Shown here in pieces: positions 1 through 8,766 of a stretch of DNA of 64,000 nt. Made by a program: the position numbers and the translations under genes. The notes under the pieces are model-generated. The model ran no database searches. It was given only the letters and a program-made list of their open reading frames with translations, and was not told where the DNA came from. The stretch spans positions 148,328-212,327 of the forward strand of contig NZ_WMIE01000006.1 of the NCBI RefSeq assembly GCF_009711225.1, given 5' to 3'. The stretch comes from Paracoccus aestuariivivens. GTDB taxonomy: Bacteria > Pseudomonadota > Alphaproteobacteria > Rhodobacterales > Rhodobacteraceae. Numbering within the stretch: the stretch's first letter is position 1; each line of letters opens with the position of its first letter.

Positions 1-1
1 G

Positions 2-925
2 TTTCCCATCGAAGCTGCCGCGATCGAACGCGCCACCGCCGCCGGATTCACTGTCGAGCGCAACGAGTTTCAGGTGCTTGGCCTGAACCTTGCCGACGCC
101 TTGCGGCTGGTCGGCTCGGGAGCGTTCCAGTTGGCGACGACGCAGGTCGGCAGCGTGGCCAAGGACGATCCCTTCCTTGAGGGGCTGGATCTGATCGGCG
201 TCTCGACCAGCATGGACGAATTGAAACCGGCGGTTGACGCCTATCGTGAGGCGTTCAACGACCGGCTGGGCGAGAAATTCGGCGTCAAGGCTCTGGCGAT
301 CTGGCCTTTCGGGCCGCAGGTCTTTCTGTGCAACCAGAAGCTTGACGATCTGTCCGGCCTGAACGGGTTGAAGGTGCGCTCGTTCACGGCCTCGATGTCG
401 ACGCTGCTGGAAAATCTGGGTGCGACTCCGGTCACGCTGAGCTTCCCCGAGGTCTATCCGGCCCTGCAACGTGGCGTGGCCTCCTGCGGGGTGACCTCGC
501 CGACGTCGTCGAACACCGGCAAATGGCCCGAAGTGACCAAATACCTGTATCCGCTGTCGGTTTCAGGTTCGGTCCAAGCCCATCTGGTCAATCTGGAATG
601 GCTGAACGCGCTGCCCGAGGCCGAGCGCACCGCGCTTGAGACCGATCTGAAACAGATGGAGGACGAACTCTGGGCGCTTGCTGTCGCGACCAACGACACC
701 GCCGAGACCTGCTCGACCGGCGGAACCTGCCCCGAGGGCGGGATCTACACCAAATACGACATGACGCTGGTGCCAGTCAGCGATGCGGACAAGGCCAAGG
801 TCGCATCCATCGCCTCAGAGAAGATCCTGCCGGAATGGGCCGAGCGCTGCACCGCCAGCTATCCCGAATGCACCAGCATCTGGAACGCGACGGTAGGCAA
901 GGCGCGCGGGCTGGAAATCCGCTAA
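2..925 (+). CDS. TRAP transporter solute-binding protein, DctP family (5' end outside window)
   Basis: The reading frame is open from base 2, so the start codon and signal peptide lie upstream of the window; 307 residues are visible. It would be the periplasmic receptor that delivers an organic acid-like solute to the membrane proteins encoded immediately downstream. Family hallmarks are the segment GLKVRSF, whose arginine normally pairs with the substrate carboxylate, followed by LGATPVTLSFPEVYPALQRG, the usual DctP pattern of a Gly-Ala-Thr-Pro loop and an E-x-Y-x-A-L-x-x-G helix. Only one base separates it from the small permease gene. A C-terminal insert with two cysteines (TCSTGGTC) is less usual and could form a disulfide. 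Family certain, substrate not predictable. Confidence 0.9.
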   Translation, partial: FPIEAAAIERATAAGFTVERNEFQVLGLNLADALRLVGSGAFQLATTQVGSVAKDDPFLEGLDLIGVSTSMDELKPAVDAYREAFNDRLGEKFGVKALAIWPFGPQVFLCNQKLDDLSGLNGLKVRSFTASMSTLLENLGATPVTLSFPEVYPALQRGVASCGVTSPTSSNTGKWPEVTKYLYPLSVSGSVQAHLVNLEWLNALPEAERTALETDLKQMEDELWALAVATNDTAETCSTGGTCPEGGIYTKYDMTLVPVSDADKAKVASIASEKILPEWAERCTASYPECTSIWNATVGKARGLEIR

Positions 926-926
926 G

Positions 927-1508
927 ATGATCATGCCGCATCCGCCGCTTGCTTTGCGCATTCTCAACCAACTGGCCATGGTCTGCGCCCTTGTGGCGGG
1001 AGCGGCGGTTGCCATCCTTGCGGTCCTGATTGTCGTCGATGTCCTTGGGCGCAGCCTGTTCGGCTATTCGCTGCAAGGCACCGACGAATTGGGTGGCTAT
1101 GTCCTTGCACTATGCGGATCGCTGGGACTGTCATGGGCGCTGGTCAAGCGCGCCCACCCGCGGATCGATCTGGGCTTCCGCTTTTTCGGCATCCGGCTTC
1201 GCGCGGCGCTGCATGTGCTGGCCCATGCCAGCCTTGCGGGCTTTGCGCTGTTCATGGCGTGGCATGCCTATGGCGAACTGGCCGCGACATTGCGTTTCGG
1301 CGCGGTGACCAACACGCCCCTGCAAACGCCGCTTTGGGTTCCGCAAGGGTTGTGGCTGGTCGGGCTGGTGCAATTTGCGATCACCGCCTTGGCCATGGCG
1401 CTGCATGGCGCGTGGCTGATGTCGCTGGACCTCGACGCGGTGTCGCGGATCTACGGACCTCCGACGGTTCAGGACGAAGTCGGCGAATATGTCGCGCAGG
1501 AGGGGTGA
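927..1508 (+). CDS. TRAP transporter small permease (DctQ family)
   Basis: A 193-residue inner membrane protein with about four hydrophobic helices, the standard size and topology of the DctQ subunit of a tripartite ATP-independent periplasmic transporter. The family signature region is visible: an early helix ending in VVDVLGRSLFGYSLQGTDEL, where the V-x-x-R and the conserved E of the DctQ family sit, followed by the second helix. It begins one base after the receptor stop codon and ends just before the large permease, so the three genes form one operon. It bridges the receptor and the channel subunit. Confidence 0.9.
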   Translation: MIMPHPPLALRILNQLAMVCALVAGAAVAILAVLIVVDVLGRSLFGYSLQGTDELGGYVLALCGSLGLSWALVKRAHPRIDLGFRFFGIRLRAALHVLAHASLAGFALFMAWHAYGELAATLRFGAVTNTPLQTPLWVPQGLWLVGLVQFAITALAMALHGAWLMSLDLDAVSRIYGPPTVQDEVGEYVAQEG

Positions 1509-1513
1509 CGGGA

Positions 1514-2815
1514 ATGCTTGGCATCGGTGATATCGCATTCGGCTTCGTGCTGCTTCTGGGGTTGCTGTTCATCGGACAGCATATCGCCACCGCGCTGTTC
1601 GGCGTCGCCCTTCTCAGCGCGGTCTGGTTCTTCGGCGATACCATGCTGCGTCCGTTCGGGACGATGATGTGGGGCACGCTGAACAATTTCCTGCTCGTCG
1701 CGATCCCGCTGTTCGTCTTCATGGGCGAGATCCTTGTCCGTGGCGGCGTGACCGAGCGGATGTACCGCGCGCTGTCGGGCTGGCTGCGCCCGCTGCCGGG
1801 CGGTCTTTTGCACACGAATATCGCGGCCTCGACGGTCTTTGCGGCGATCTCGGGCTCGTCTGTAGCGACAGCGGCGACAATCGGAACGGTTGCCTTCCCG
1901 ACCTTCCGCTCCGAGGGCTACAAGGAAACATGGGTGGCGGGGACCATCGCCTCGGGCGCGACACTGGGGATTCTGATCCCGCCCTCGATCAACCTCATCA
2001 TCTATGGCGCGATCACCAATACCTCGATCGGGGCGCTGTTCACGGCGGGGGTGCTGCCGGGTCTGCTGCTGGCCGCGCTGTTTGCCATCACCATCATCAT
2101 CGCGGCGATGATCAATCCCGCGATCGCCGGAGGCCGGCAAAATCTGGCCCCCTGGTCCGAGCGCCGCGCCACCCTGATGGACCTGTTGCCGCCGCTATTC
2201 GTGTTCGTGCTGGTCATGGGCTCGATCTATACCGGCTTTGCCACCCCGACCGAGGCCGCCGCCGTCGGCGTCGTCGCGGCGCTGGTCCTTGTCGGATGCA
2301 GCGGGGATCTGAACCTGCCCATGCTGCGCGAGTCGATGCTGTCCACCGTCACCACCACCGCGATGACGCTGCTGATACTGGTCGCGGCCTTCTACCTGAA
2401 CTTCATCCTTGGCGTGCTGGGTGTTCCGTCGCAGGTCTCGGCCTTTGTCGCCGAACTGGATGTCGCGCCGTGGCTGATGCTGGTGATCCTTGTCGCGATC
2501 TATCTGGTGCTGGGCTGCTTTCTGGATGCGCTGGCGATGATGATCGCCACCATTCCCATCGTGCTGCCGGTGATGATCTCGCTGGGATATGACAGCATCT
2601 GGTTCGGCATCTTCCTTGTGATGATGTGCGAACTGGCGCTGGTCACGCCTCCGGTCGGGATGAACCTTTATGTGGTGCAAAGCGTGCGCGGCAAGGGATC
2701 GGTCGCCACCGTCATCGCCGGAGTCATCCCCTTTATCGGCTGCATCCTGCTGCTGGTGGCCGCGATCTGTGCCTTTCCCCAGATCGTGCTGTGGCTTCCG
2801 TCCGTGGGAGCCTGA
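1514..2815 (+). CDS. TRAP transporter large permease (DctM family)
   Basis: 433 residues, a normal length for the ion-coupled channel subunit DctM, with around a dozen hydrophobic segments. The conserved loop GGVTERMYRALSGWLRPLPG and the motif SSVATAATIGTVAFP are typical of this family, as is the late PPVGMNLYV segment. I chose the ATG at 1514, five bases after the DctQ stop, because residues before it read as antisense-like filler and MLGIGDIAFGF is the expected start of the first helix. The reading frame remains open upstream to about 1112, but that part is a shadow of dctQ. It converges on the ABC-2 operon with only 15 bases between stop codons. Confidence 0.92.
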   Translation: MLGIGDIAFGFVLLLGLLFIGQHIATALFGVALLSAVWFFGDTMLRPFGTMMWGTLNNFLLVAIPLFVFMGEILVRGGVTERMYRALSGWLRPLPGGLLHTNIAASTVFAAISGSSVATAATIGTVAFPTFRSEGYKETWVAGTIASGATLGILIPPSINLIIYGAITNTSIGALFTAGVLPGLLLAALFAITIIIAAMINPAIAGGRQNLAPWSERRATLMDLLPPLFVFVLVMGSIYTGFATPTEAAAVGVVAALVLVGCSGDLNLPMLRESMLSTVTTTAMTLLILVAAFYLNFILGVLGVPSQVSAFVAELDVAPWLMLVILVAIYLVLGCFLDALAMMIATIPIVLPVMISLGYDSIWFGIFLVMMCELALVTPPVGMNLYVVQSVRGKGSVATVIAGVIPFIGCILLLVAAICAFPQIVLWLPSVGA

Positions 2816-2830
2816 CAGGGACCTTCGGGC

Positions 2831-3943
2831 CTAGCCAAGCCGGTTGCGGAACAGCCATGCCGCCAGCGGCAGGGTCACGGCCGCAACCGCGACAAGCGGC
2901 AGGAAATTCGGCGCGACATCGGCAAAACCCGCGCCCTCCAGATAGACGCGGCGGACGATGTCGATGCCGAAACGCAGCGGGTTCAGATAGGTCACGACCT
3001 GCAGCACATGCGGCATGTTCCGCACCGGAGTGAGCAGCCCCGATAACAGCATCAGCGGCATGACCAGCATGAAGGTGTAAAGCATCGCCTGCTGCATGCT
3101 CAACGACACCGCCGAGATCGACAACCCGATGCCAACAGCCGCCACCGTGAAGGTCAAAAGCCCGCCATAAAGCAGCCAGACCGATCCGGCCATCGGGATG
3201 CGGAACCAGAACAGGATGATCAGGAAGATGATCGTCGATTGTGCCAGCCCGACGAAAATCGCGGGCAGCGCCTTGCCGATCAGGATCTGTGAGGGCGTCA
3301 GCGGCGTCACCAGCAACTGGTCGAACGTCCCCTGCTCGCGTTCGCGCGCCACCGATAGCGCCGCGATCATCAGGGTCTGCAACATGCTGAGCGAGGCGAT
3401 CATCGCGGGCATCAGGTTCCAGCGGGATTCGAAATTCGGGTTGAACCACGCCCTCCGCGTGATGGTCACGGGCGGACCCGCGCCCAGCGACTGGTTATAG
3501 GCCGCGACGATGGCAGCGACCTGCCCTGCCGCCGCGCCCGAAGTCGCGGAGTTGCGCCCGTCCAGGATCACCTGCATCGGGGATTCCGTTCCGGCGGCTA
3601 GACGGGATTCGAAATCGGCGGGAAAGACCACGACCAGCAGGGCCTTGCCGCTGTCGATCTGCTGGGCGATCTGGGATGCGTTGTCCAGAGTGGCCACGCG
3701 CGAGAACACGCCGGTTCCCTCGATCCGCGCCGTGATCTCGACCGAGGCCGCGCTGCGGCTTTGGTCCAGCACGGCAAAGGGCGCATGGGTCAGGTCATAG
3801 GTCGCGCCATAGCCGAATAGCAGCGTCTGCATCAGCGCGGGCGCGAATAGCAGGGCGCGGCTCGACGGGTCTTTCAGCAGCGCCAGCATTTCCTTGCGGA
3901 TCAGCGCGAAGGTCTGGGCGATATACAACAGCAAGGCCTGCAT
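2831..3943 (-). CDS. ABC-2 type transporter permease (YbhR-like)
   Basis: A 370-residue integral membrane protein of the ABC-2 permease family. An N-terminal helix is followed by a large extracytoplasmic domain (roughly residues 45-170) and five or six C-terminal helices; the conserved stretch REREQGTFDQLLVTPLTP, the intracellular coupling segment of this family, lies before the last helices. It is the last gene of a four-gene operon (fusion protein, double ATPase, permease, permease) matching E. coli ybhGFSR, and begins three bases after the other permease ends. In E. coli that complex exports cations/drugs; the substrate here is unknown. YbhR versus YbhS is assigned by gene order only. Confidence 0.88.
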   Translation of the reverse strand: MQALLLYIAQTFALIRKEMLALLKDPSSRALLFAPALMQTLLFGYGATYDLTHAPFAVLDQSRSAASVEITARIEGTGVFSRVATLDNASQIAQQIDSGKALLVVVFPADFESRLAAGTESPMQVILDGRNSATSGAAAGQVAAIVAAYNQSLGAGPPVTITRRAWFNPNFESRWNLMPAMIASLSMLQTLMIAALSVAREREQGTFDQLLVTPLTPSQILIGKALPAIFVGLAQSTIIFLIILFWFRIPMAGSVWLLYGGLLTFTVAAVGIGLSISAVSLSMQQAMLYTFMLVMPLMLLSGLLTPVRNMPHVLQVVTYLNPLRFGIDIVRRVYLEGAGFADVAPNFLPLVAVAAVTLPLAAWLFRNRLG

Positions 3944-3946
3944 GGC

Positions 3947-5068
3947 TCAGTCCAGTTTCTTCGCAAGCGTGCGGGTCGCGATCACGACCAGCACCACCGC
4001 ATAGGCGGCAAGTGTCAGGTTGGCGCGCAGGATCTGCGGCCAGTAATCCCCCGCCATGAACAGGGTCTTGATCAACCCCATGAAATGCGTGGCGGGCAAC
4101 AGGTTGCTGATCACCTGCATGGCGACGGGCACGTTGCGCAGGTCGAACACAAAGCCCGACAGCATCAGCGCGGGCATGAAACTGGCCAACAGCGCCATCT
4201 GGCTGGCAGCGAACTGGTTCCTTGTCACGCCCGAGATCACCAGCCCCAAGGCCAGCGACACCAGCAGATACAGAAGCGAGGACAGGATGATAATCCAAAG
4301 CGATCCGCGTATCGGTACGCCGAAGACGAATTTCGCGGCGATCAGGCACATGGTAAGGTCGATCACCCCGATCACCAGATAGGGGGCAAGCTTTGCCAGC
4401 ACCATCTCGATCGGGCGGGCGGGGGTGACGAACAGGGATTCCAGCGTCCCGCGCTCCCATTCCCGCGCGATCAGAAGCGAGGTCAGGAAGGCTCCGATCA
4501 GGGTCATCACCAGCACGATCAGGCCGGGGACAAGGAACCATGTGCTGTTTCCCGCCTCGTTGAACCATGTCCGCTGGACAATCGCGACGCTGGCCGAGGC
4601 CGCAGGCCCGCCCTGCCGGTCCGAGATATGGGCCAGCGCCGTCTGGATCGCGCCGGTGGCGTAGCTTTCGATGGATTGCGCGGTGTTGGAATCGACACCG
4701 TTCAGGATCAGTTGCAGATGGCCCTGCCCGTGCAACAGATCGCGGGTGAACTCGGCGGGCACGCGCAGGATCGCGTCGGCCTGACCCGCGCGGATCAGGG
4801 CCTCGGCCTCGGGCATGGAATGGGTCCAGATCGGGCTGAGATAATCCGAGCCCGCCAGCCCTGCCACGGCATTCATCGTGGCGGCGGAACTGTCCTCCAT
4901 CACCACGGCAATGCGGGCATCCGTCACGTCAAAGGACAGCCCGTAGCCGAACAGCAGGATCAGCACGACCGGCAGGGCCAGTCCGACGATCAGGTTGCTG
5001 CGGTCGCGCAGCATCTGGCGGACCTCTTTGCGGGTCAGCGCGATCAGGCGGGTGCGCGCGCCGCTCAT
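3947..5068 (-). CDS. ABC-2 type transporter permease (YbhS-like)
   Basis: 373 residues with the same architecture as its neighbour: one N-terminal helix, a periplasmic domain, then a cluster of helices. The family coupling segment reads REWERGTLESLFVTPARPIE. It overlaps the ATPase gene by four bases (ATGA), so translation is coupled, and it is paralogous to the next permease, with which it would form a heterodimeric membrane channel. The pair plus one double ATPase and one HlyD-like fusion protein would make a complete exporter that could contact an outer membrane channel encoded elsewhere. Confidence 0.88.
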   Translation of the reverse strand: MSGARTRLIALTRKEVRQMLRDRSNLIVGLALPVVLILLFGYGLSFDVTDARIAVVMEDSSAATMNAVAGLAGSDYLSPIWTHSMPEAEALIRAGQADAILRVPAEFTRDLLHGQGHLQLILNGVDSNTAQSIESYATGAIQTALAHISDRQGGPAASASVAIVQRTWFNEAGNSTWFLVPGLIVLVMTLIGAFLTSLLIAREWERGTLESLFVTPARPIEMVLAKLAPYLVIGVIDLTMCLIAAKFVFGVPIRGSLWIIILSSLLYLLVSLALGLVISGVTRNQFAASQMALLASFMPALMLSGFVFDLRNVPVAMQVISNLLPATHFMGLIKTLFMAGDYWPQILRANLTLAAYAVVLVVIATRTLAKKLD

Positions 5069-6804
5069 GCCGCCTCGCGTCGGGCGCGGGCGGTCTCGAC
5101 GATGGCGATGAAGGCGCTGTTCATGTCCCGCGCCCCCGCATCGCCCGCCAGTTCACGGACCTGCTGCGGCGTGCCGATGGCCAGCATCTCGCCCGCGTCC
5201 TGAATGGCGATGCGGTCGCAATATTCGGCCTCTTCCATGAAATGGGTGGTGACGATGATGGTGACGCCGCCCTTGGCCAGCGACGTGATCCTCCGCCAGA
5301 AGGCGCGTCGGGCCAGCGGGTCGATACCGCTGGTCGGCTCGTCCAGAAACAGGATCTCGGGGCGGTGCAGCAGTCCGGTCGCCATGGCAAGCCGCTGCTT
5401 GTAGCCAGCGGGCAGCAGACCGCTTTGCGCGGCGGGATCAAGGTCGAACTGACGGACGGTCTGGGCGATGCGGTCGCGCAGCAATCTGCCCCCCAGCCCA
5501 TAGGCGCCGCCGAAGAATTCAAGGTTCTGGCGCACCGAAAGATTGCCGTAAAGCGCGAATTTCTGCGCCACATAGCCGATCCGCGCCCGTGCCTGCGCCC
5601 GCGCGACGCGCAGGTTGCGCCCCGCCACCTCAAGCTGGCCACTGGTCGCGGGCAAAAGCCCGCACAGCATCCTGAACGTCGTCGTCTTGCCTGCGCCATT
5701 CGGGCCGAGCAGGCCGAAAATCTCGCCCCGCCCGACCTGAAACGAGGTGCTGGCGACGGCGGTGAAATCGCCGAACTTGCGGACCAGATCACGCACGACA
5801 ATCACCGGCTGGCCGTTATCTGCCGCGCCCGAGGGCGGCATGTCGGTCGCGACGGGTGACGCGCCCTGATCCTGCTCGCGCAAGAGGATCATGAAACTGT
5901 CCTCCAATTCCTCGGGGCGCGACGCGCTCGAGGCGCCATCAAGCAATCCGGCCAGTCGCGCCGCGTCGGCCTCGGGCCTGCGGATGAAGCGGACATTGCC
6001 ACCCTGCGGAACCGCGTCGATGACCAGATCGGGCACGTCGATCAGCCGTGCCTGCAAATCCCGCGCCGGCATGCCCGCAATCGGGGTCGCGACGAAGGTC
6101 AGGCCACGCGCCTTTTCGCGCAGCTCCGCTGGCGTACCCGTGGCCAGAAGCCGCCCCCGATGCATGACATGGACCTGCGCGCAACGCTCGGCCTCGTCCA
6201 TATACGAGGTGCTGACGATGACGCTTAGCCCCTCGTCATCGACAAGCTGCAGCACGATCTTCCACAGGTCGCGGCGCGACAGGGGATCGACGCCGACGCT
6301 GGGCTCATCCAGCAGCAGCAGATCGGGAGAGCGCACCAGCGTGCAGGCAAGGCCCAGCTTCTGCTTCATCCCGCCCGAAAGCTTGCCCGCCGGACGCGCG
6401 GTAAAGCGCGCCATGTCGGTCATTTCCAGCATCCGCGCGAAACGGTCGCGGCGCTGGTCCTGCGGCACGCCATGCAGATCGGCGTAAAGGTCCAGATTTT
6501 CCTGAACGCTCAGATCCTCGTACAGACCGAAGCGCTGCGGCATGTAACTGATCCGGTCCTGCACCTGCTGCGGGTCGCGCGCGACGTCGATGCCAAGGAC
6601 GTGCAGACTGCCCTGATCGGGCTTCAGCAGGCCCGCGAACATCCGCATCAATGTGGTCTTGCCCGCGCCATCGGGACCGACCAGCGCGGTCAACTCGCCC
6701 TGCCTGACCGACAAAGACAAACCGTCTATCGCGGTGATCTCGCCAAGATCCTTGTCGCGAAAGCTTTTGCGCAGGGCCGTGGCCTCGACAGGCGCGGCGG
6801 TCAT
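5065..6804 (-). CDS. Dual-domain ABC transporter ATP-binding protein (YbhF-like)
   Basis: 579 residues carrying two complete nucleotide-binding domains in tandem. Domain 1 has Walker A GPDGAGKT (residues 43-50), the signature LSGGMKQKL near 142 and Walker [14 protein letters not shown]. Domain 2, from about residue 330, has [21 protein letters not shown], and a degenerate signature, LPAGYKQRL, in place of LSGGQ. The double-domain arrangement is diagnostic of YbhF-type exporters of the DrrA/ABC-2 class. It overlaps the fusion protein gene upstream and the first permease downstream by four bases each. It would energise export by the two permeases. The degenerate C-loop suggests one of the two ATP sites is weaker, a common asymmetry in ABC exporters. 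Confidence 0.92.
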   Translation of the reverse strand: MTAAPVEATALRKSFRDKDLGEITAIDGLSLSVRQGELTALVGPDGAGKTTLMRMFAGLLKPDQGSLHVLGIDVARDPQQVQDRISYMPQRFGLYEDLSVQENLDLYADLHGVPQDQRRDRFARMLEMTDMARFTARPAGKLSGGMKQKLGLACTLVRSPDLLLLDEPSVGVDPLSRRDLWKIVLQLVDDEGLSVIVSTSYMDEAERCAQVHVMHRGRLLATGTPAELREKARGLTFVATPIAGMPARDLQARLIDVPDLVIDAVPQGGNVRFIRRPEADAARLAGLLDGASSASRPEELEDSFMILLREQDQGASPVATDMPPSGAADNGQPVIVVRDLVRKFGDFTAVASTSFQVGRGEIFGLLGPNGAGKTTTFRMLCGLLPATSGQLEVAGRNLRVARAQARARIGYVAQKFALYGNLSVRQNLEFFGGAYGLGGRLLRDRIAQTVRQFDLDPAAQSGLLPAGYKQRLAMATGLLHRPEILFLDEPTSGIDPLARRAFWRRITSLAKGGVTIIVTTHFMEEAEYCDRIAIQDAGEMLAIGTPQQVRELAGDAGARDMNSAFIAIVETARARREAA

Positions 6805-7790
6805 GGGGCGGCCCCGTCATCCAGCCGGACCGTCACCGGCTGGCCAAGGCGCAGCCGGTCTTCCTTGTCCGCGACGTTGATATGGACCTCGTAGACAAGG
6901 CTGGTGCGCAATTCCTCGGTCTGGACGGATTTCGGGGTGAACTCGGCCACCGACGAGATATAGCCGACCACGCCCGCGACCGGCTGATCGGGAAAGCTGT
7001 CGGTCACGATCTGCGCTGCCATGCCGGGGCGGATGCGGCCCAGATCGGCCTCGCGGACATAGACGCGGATCCATTTCGGATCAGTCAAGGCCAGCGCATA
7101 GACCGGAGATTGCGCGCTTGCCATATCGCCGGGTTCGCGCAGGCGCGAACGGATCACCGCATCAGCGGGCGCGCGTAATTCGCCCAAGGCGATATTGTGT
7201 CGCAAAAGCTCGAGCTGGGCCTCGGCCTCGCGCAGCTTCGCTTCTGCGGCAGCGATTTCTTCGGGGCGCGCGCCTGCAAGGATCAGATCCAGCGCGGCGG
7301 AATCCTGATCGACGGCGGCGTTCGCGGCCTTGGCCTCGGATTCGGTGCGGTCCAGATCCTGCTGGCTGGCGGTCCGCGAAGTCACCAGACGCGCGGCGCG
7401 GTCGCGTTGCAGATTGGCCAGTTCCGCCGAAGCCTTGGCCGAGGCGACCTTGGCGCGGGCCTGCGCGATTTCCTCGGGGCGCGAACCGGCCTGCAATTGC
7501 AGCAGGGCCTGTCGCTGGGCCTCGACCACGGCCTCTTGCGCCTTGGCCTGAAGTTGCAGCGCCTGCATGTCCAGCCGCGCGATCACCTCTCCGGCCCTGA
7601 CCCTGTCGCCTTCCTGCGCGGCAAGTTCCGTGATGCGGCCGCTGCCGTCAAAGGCCAGCGCGACCTGCCGGATATCGACATTGCCGTAAAGCGTCAGCCC
7701 GTCCGCTTCGCCCGCGTTGCGCTGCTGCCACCAGAACCAGCCGCCGACAGCCAGAGCGGCGACAACAAGGATGGGCAGGATTTTTTTCAT
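6801..7790 (-). CDS. HlyD/EmrA-type membrane fusion protein (YbhG-like)
   Basis: 329 residues with one N-terminal transmembrane anchor (KKILPILVVAALAVGGWFWW), a lipoyl-like beta domain, and a long alpha-helical hairpin rich in Ala, Glu, Gln and Arg (about residues 80-200), as in periplasmic adaptor subunits. The hairpin contains an internal duplication, AGSRPEEIAQARAK and AGARPEEIAAAEAK, typical of the YbhG/YhiI branch. It is the first gene of the exporter operon, and its start faces the TetR-type gene across a 165-bp intergenic region with repeated AGTCTA/GATTAAA motifs. It would span the periplasm and link the inner-membrane exporter to an outer membrane channel. Confidence 0.9.
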   Translation of the reverse strand: MKKILPILVVAALAVGGWFWWQQRNAGEADGLTLYGNVDIRQVALAFDGSGRITELAAQEGDRVRAGEVIARLDMQALQLQAKAQEAVVEAQRQALLQLQAGSRPEEIAQARAKVASAKASAELANLQRDRAARLVTSRTASQQDLDRTESEAKAANAAVDQDSAALDLILAGARPEEIAAAEAKLREAEAQLELLRHNIALGELRAPADAVIRSRLREPGDMASAQSPVYALALTDPKWIRVYVREADLGRIRPGMAAQIVTDSFPDQPVAGVVGYISSVAEFTPKSVQTEELRTSLVYEVHINVADKEDRLRLGQPVTVRLDDGAAP

Positions 7791-7830
7791 GGGGATGCCC
7801 CTGAAGGTCCAAGGATGCGGATCTGCACTT

Positions 7831-7870
7831 AGTCTAAATTGCTTTTAGATTAAATTCGGATTAAAGTCTA
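7831..7870. promoter_or_regulatory. Candidate CecR/TetR operator between the divergent ybhG-like and cecR-like genes
   Basis: The A/T-rich centre of the divergent intergenic region contains ordered repeats. AGTCTA occurs at 7831-7836 and 7865-7870, GATTAAA at 7848-7854 and 7859-7865 (an 11-bp period), and TCTAAA (7833-7838) is mirrored by TTTAGA (7844-7849). Such clustered half sites between a TetR gene and its neighbouring operon are the usual place for an autoregulatory operator. Binding by the adjacent regulator is inferred. Confidence 0.5.
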
Positions 7871-7955
7871 GCCTGTCGTTCTGGCACATCGCCTTGTTCC
7901 GACGGCCCCCCTGCGCGTAGAAGGCGTTCTCCCATGCTGCGAAGACCGGATTGAG

Positions 7956-8624
7956 ATGAGCAAGACCACGACACGGAAACGACGCGCGACCCGCACCGAT
8001 GGCGAGGCCACCCGCGCCCGCATCCTTGCCGTTGCGGGCGAGCGCTTCGCGGCCTCGGGCTTTGCCGACACCACCAGCAAGGATATCGCCGCCGAGGCCG
8101 AGGTCGATCTGGCCTCGATCAACTACCATTTCCGGGACCGCTCGGGCCTGTATCAGGCCGTTCTGACCGAGGCCCACCGCCGGATCGCCGATCTGCACGA
8201 TCTTGAGCAACTCGTTGCCAGCGATGGTCCGGCGCAGGACAAGCTGAAGAACCTGATCCGGTTTCTTCTGGGCGGTCGTTCCGGACAGGTGCAATGGCCG
8301 ATGGTGGTTCTGGGACGCGAGATCATCTCGCCCTCGTCGCATCTGCACGTCCTGCAAACTCAGGAAGTCCTGCCGAAGCTTCAGGTCATCCTGCCTGTGA
8401 TCAGCGAAATCACCGCGATCCCGCTGGACCATCCGGCGCTGCTGCGCTGCCTGCCCTGCATCGCCGCGCCCTGCGCCGCTTTCGTTCTGCTCGGGCGCAG
8501 CGCCACCCCCATCGGCGAGAAGATCTTCGAAGCCCCGTTCGAGGAACTGGTCGCGCATCTGCACAGCTACGCCATCGGCGGACTAGAGGCGATCAGCCGG
8601 AGCTTCCGCGCGTCATCCGGCTAG
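7956..8624 (+). CDS. TetR/AcrR family regulator, CecR (YbiH)-like
   Basis: 222 residues. The N-terminal DNA-binding domain (about residues 15-65) shows the TetR pattern: TRARILAVAGERFAASGF, then TTSKDIAAEAEVDLASINYH as the helix-turn-helix, followed by FRDRSGLYQAVL. The C-terminal part resembles the DUF1956 ligand domain found in CecR. In E. coli the cecR gene lies next to ybhGFSR and its product controls that exporter; here it is divergent from the exporter operon, so it probably represses both directions until a small molecule binds. The start codon follows GATTGAG, a modest ribosome-binding site. Family certain, CecR identity likely because of context. Confidence 0.85.
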   Translation: MSKTTTRKRRATRTDGEATRARILAVAGERFAASGFADTTSKDIAAEAEVDLASINYHFRDRSGLYQAVLTEAHRRIADLHDLEQLVASDGPAQDKLKNLIRFLLGGRSGQVQWPMVVLGREIISPSSHLHVLQTQEVLPKLQVILPVISEITAIPLDHPALLRCLPCIAAPCAAFVLLGRSATPIGEKIFEAPFEELVAHLHSYAIGGLEAISRSFRASSG

Positions 8625-8672
8625 ATCGGGGCACGCCCAGCCGTTCAAGCCGCGATTCCTTGCATCCGCCAA

Positions 8673-8692
8673 AAACATGCATTTGCATGTTT
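8673..8692. promoter_or_regulatory. Perfect 20-bp palindrome upstream of the TonB-dependent receptor
   Basis: AAACATGCA (8673-8681), two T residues, then TGCATGTTT (8684-8692) form a perfect 9-bp inverted repeat, about 75 bases before the receptor start at 8767. A further TGCAT lies immediately to the right (8692-8696). The size and symmetry fit a dimeric repressor site. The MarR-type protein encoded at the other end of the receptor gene is the nearest candidate. It does not resemble the Zur-like box at 12851. Confidence 0.55.
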
Positions 8693-8766
8693 GCATTCGC
8701 CATGCTAGGCGCGGGGAAATAGCCAAGAACCGTCGTTCCAAGCCAATCCACCCTCAGGAGACGAGA

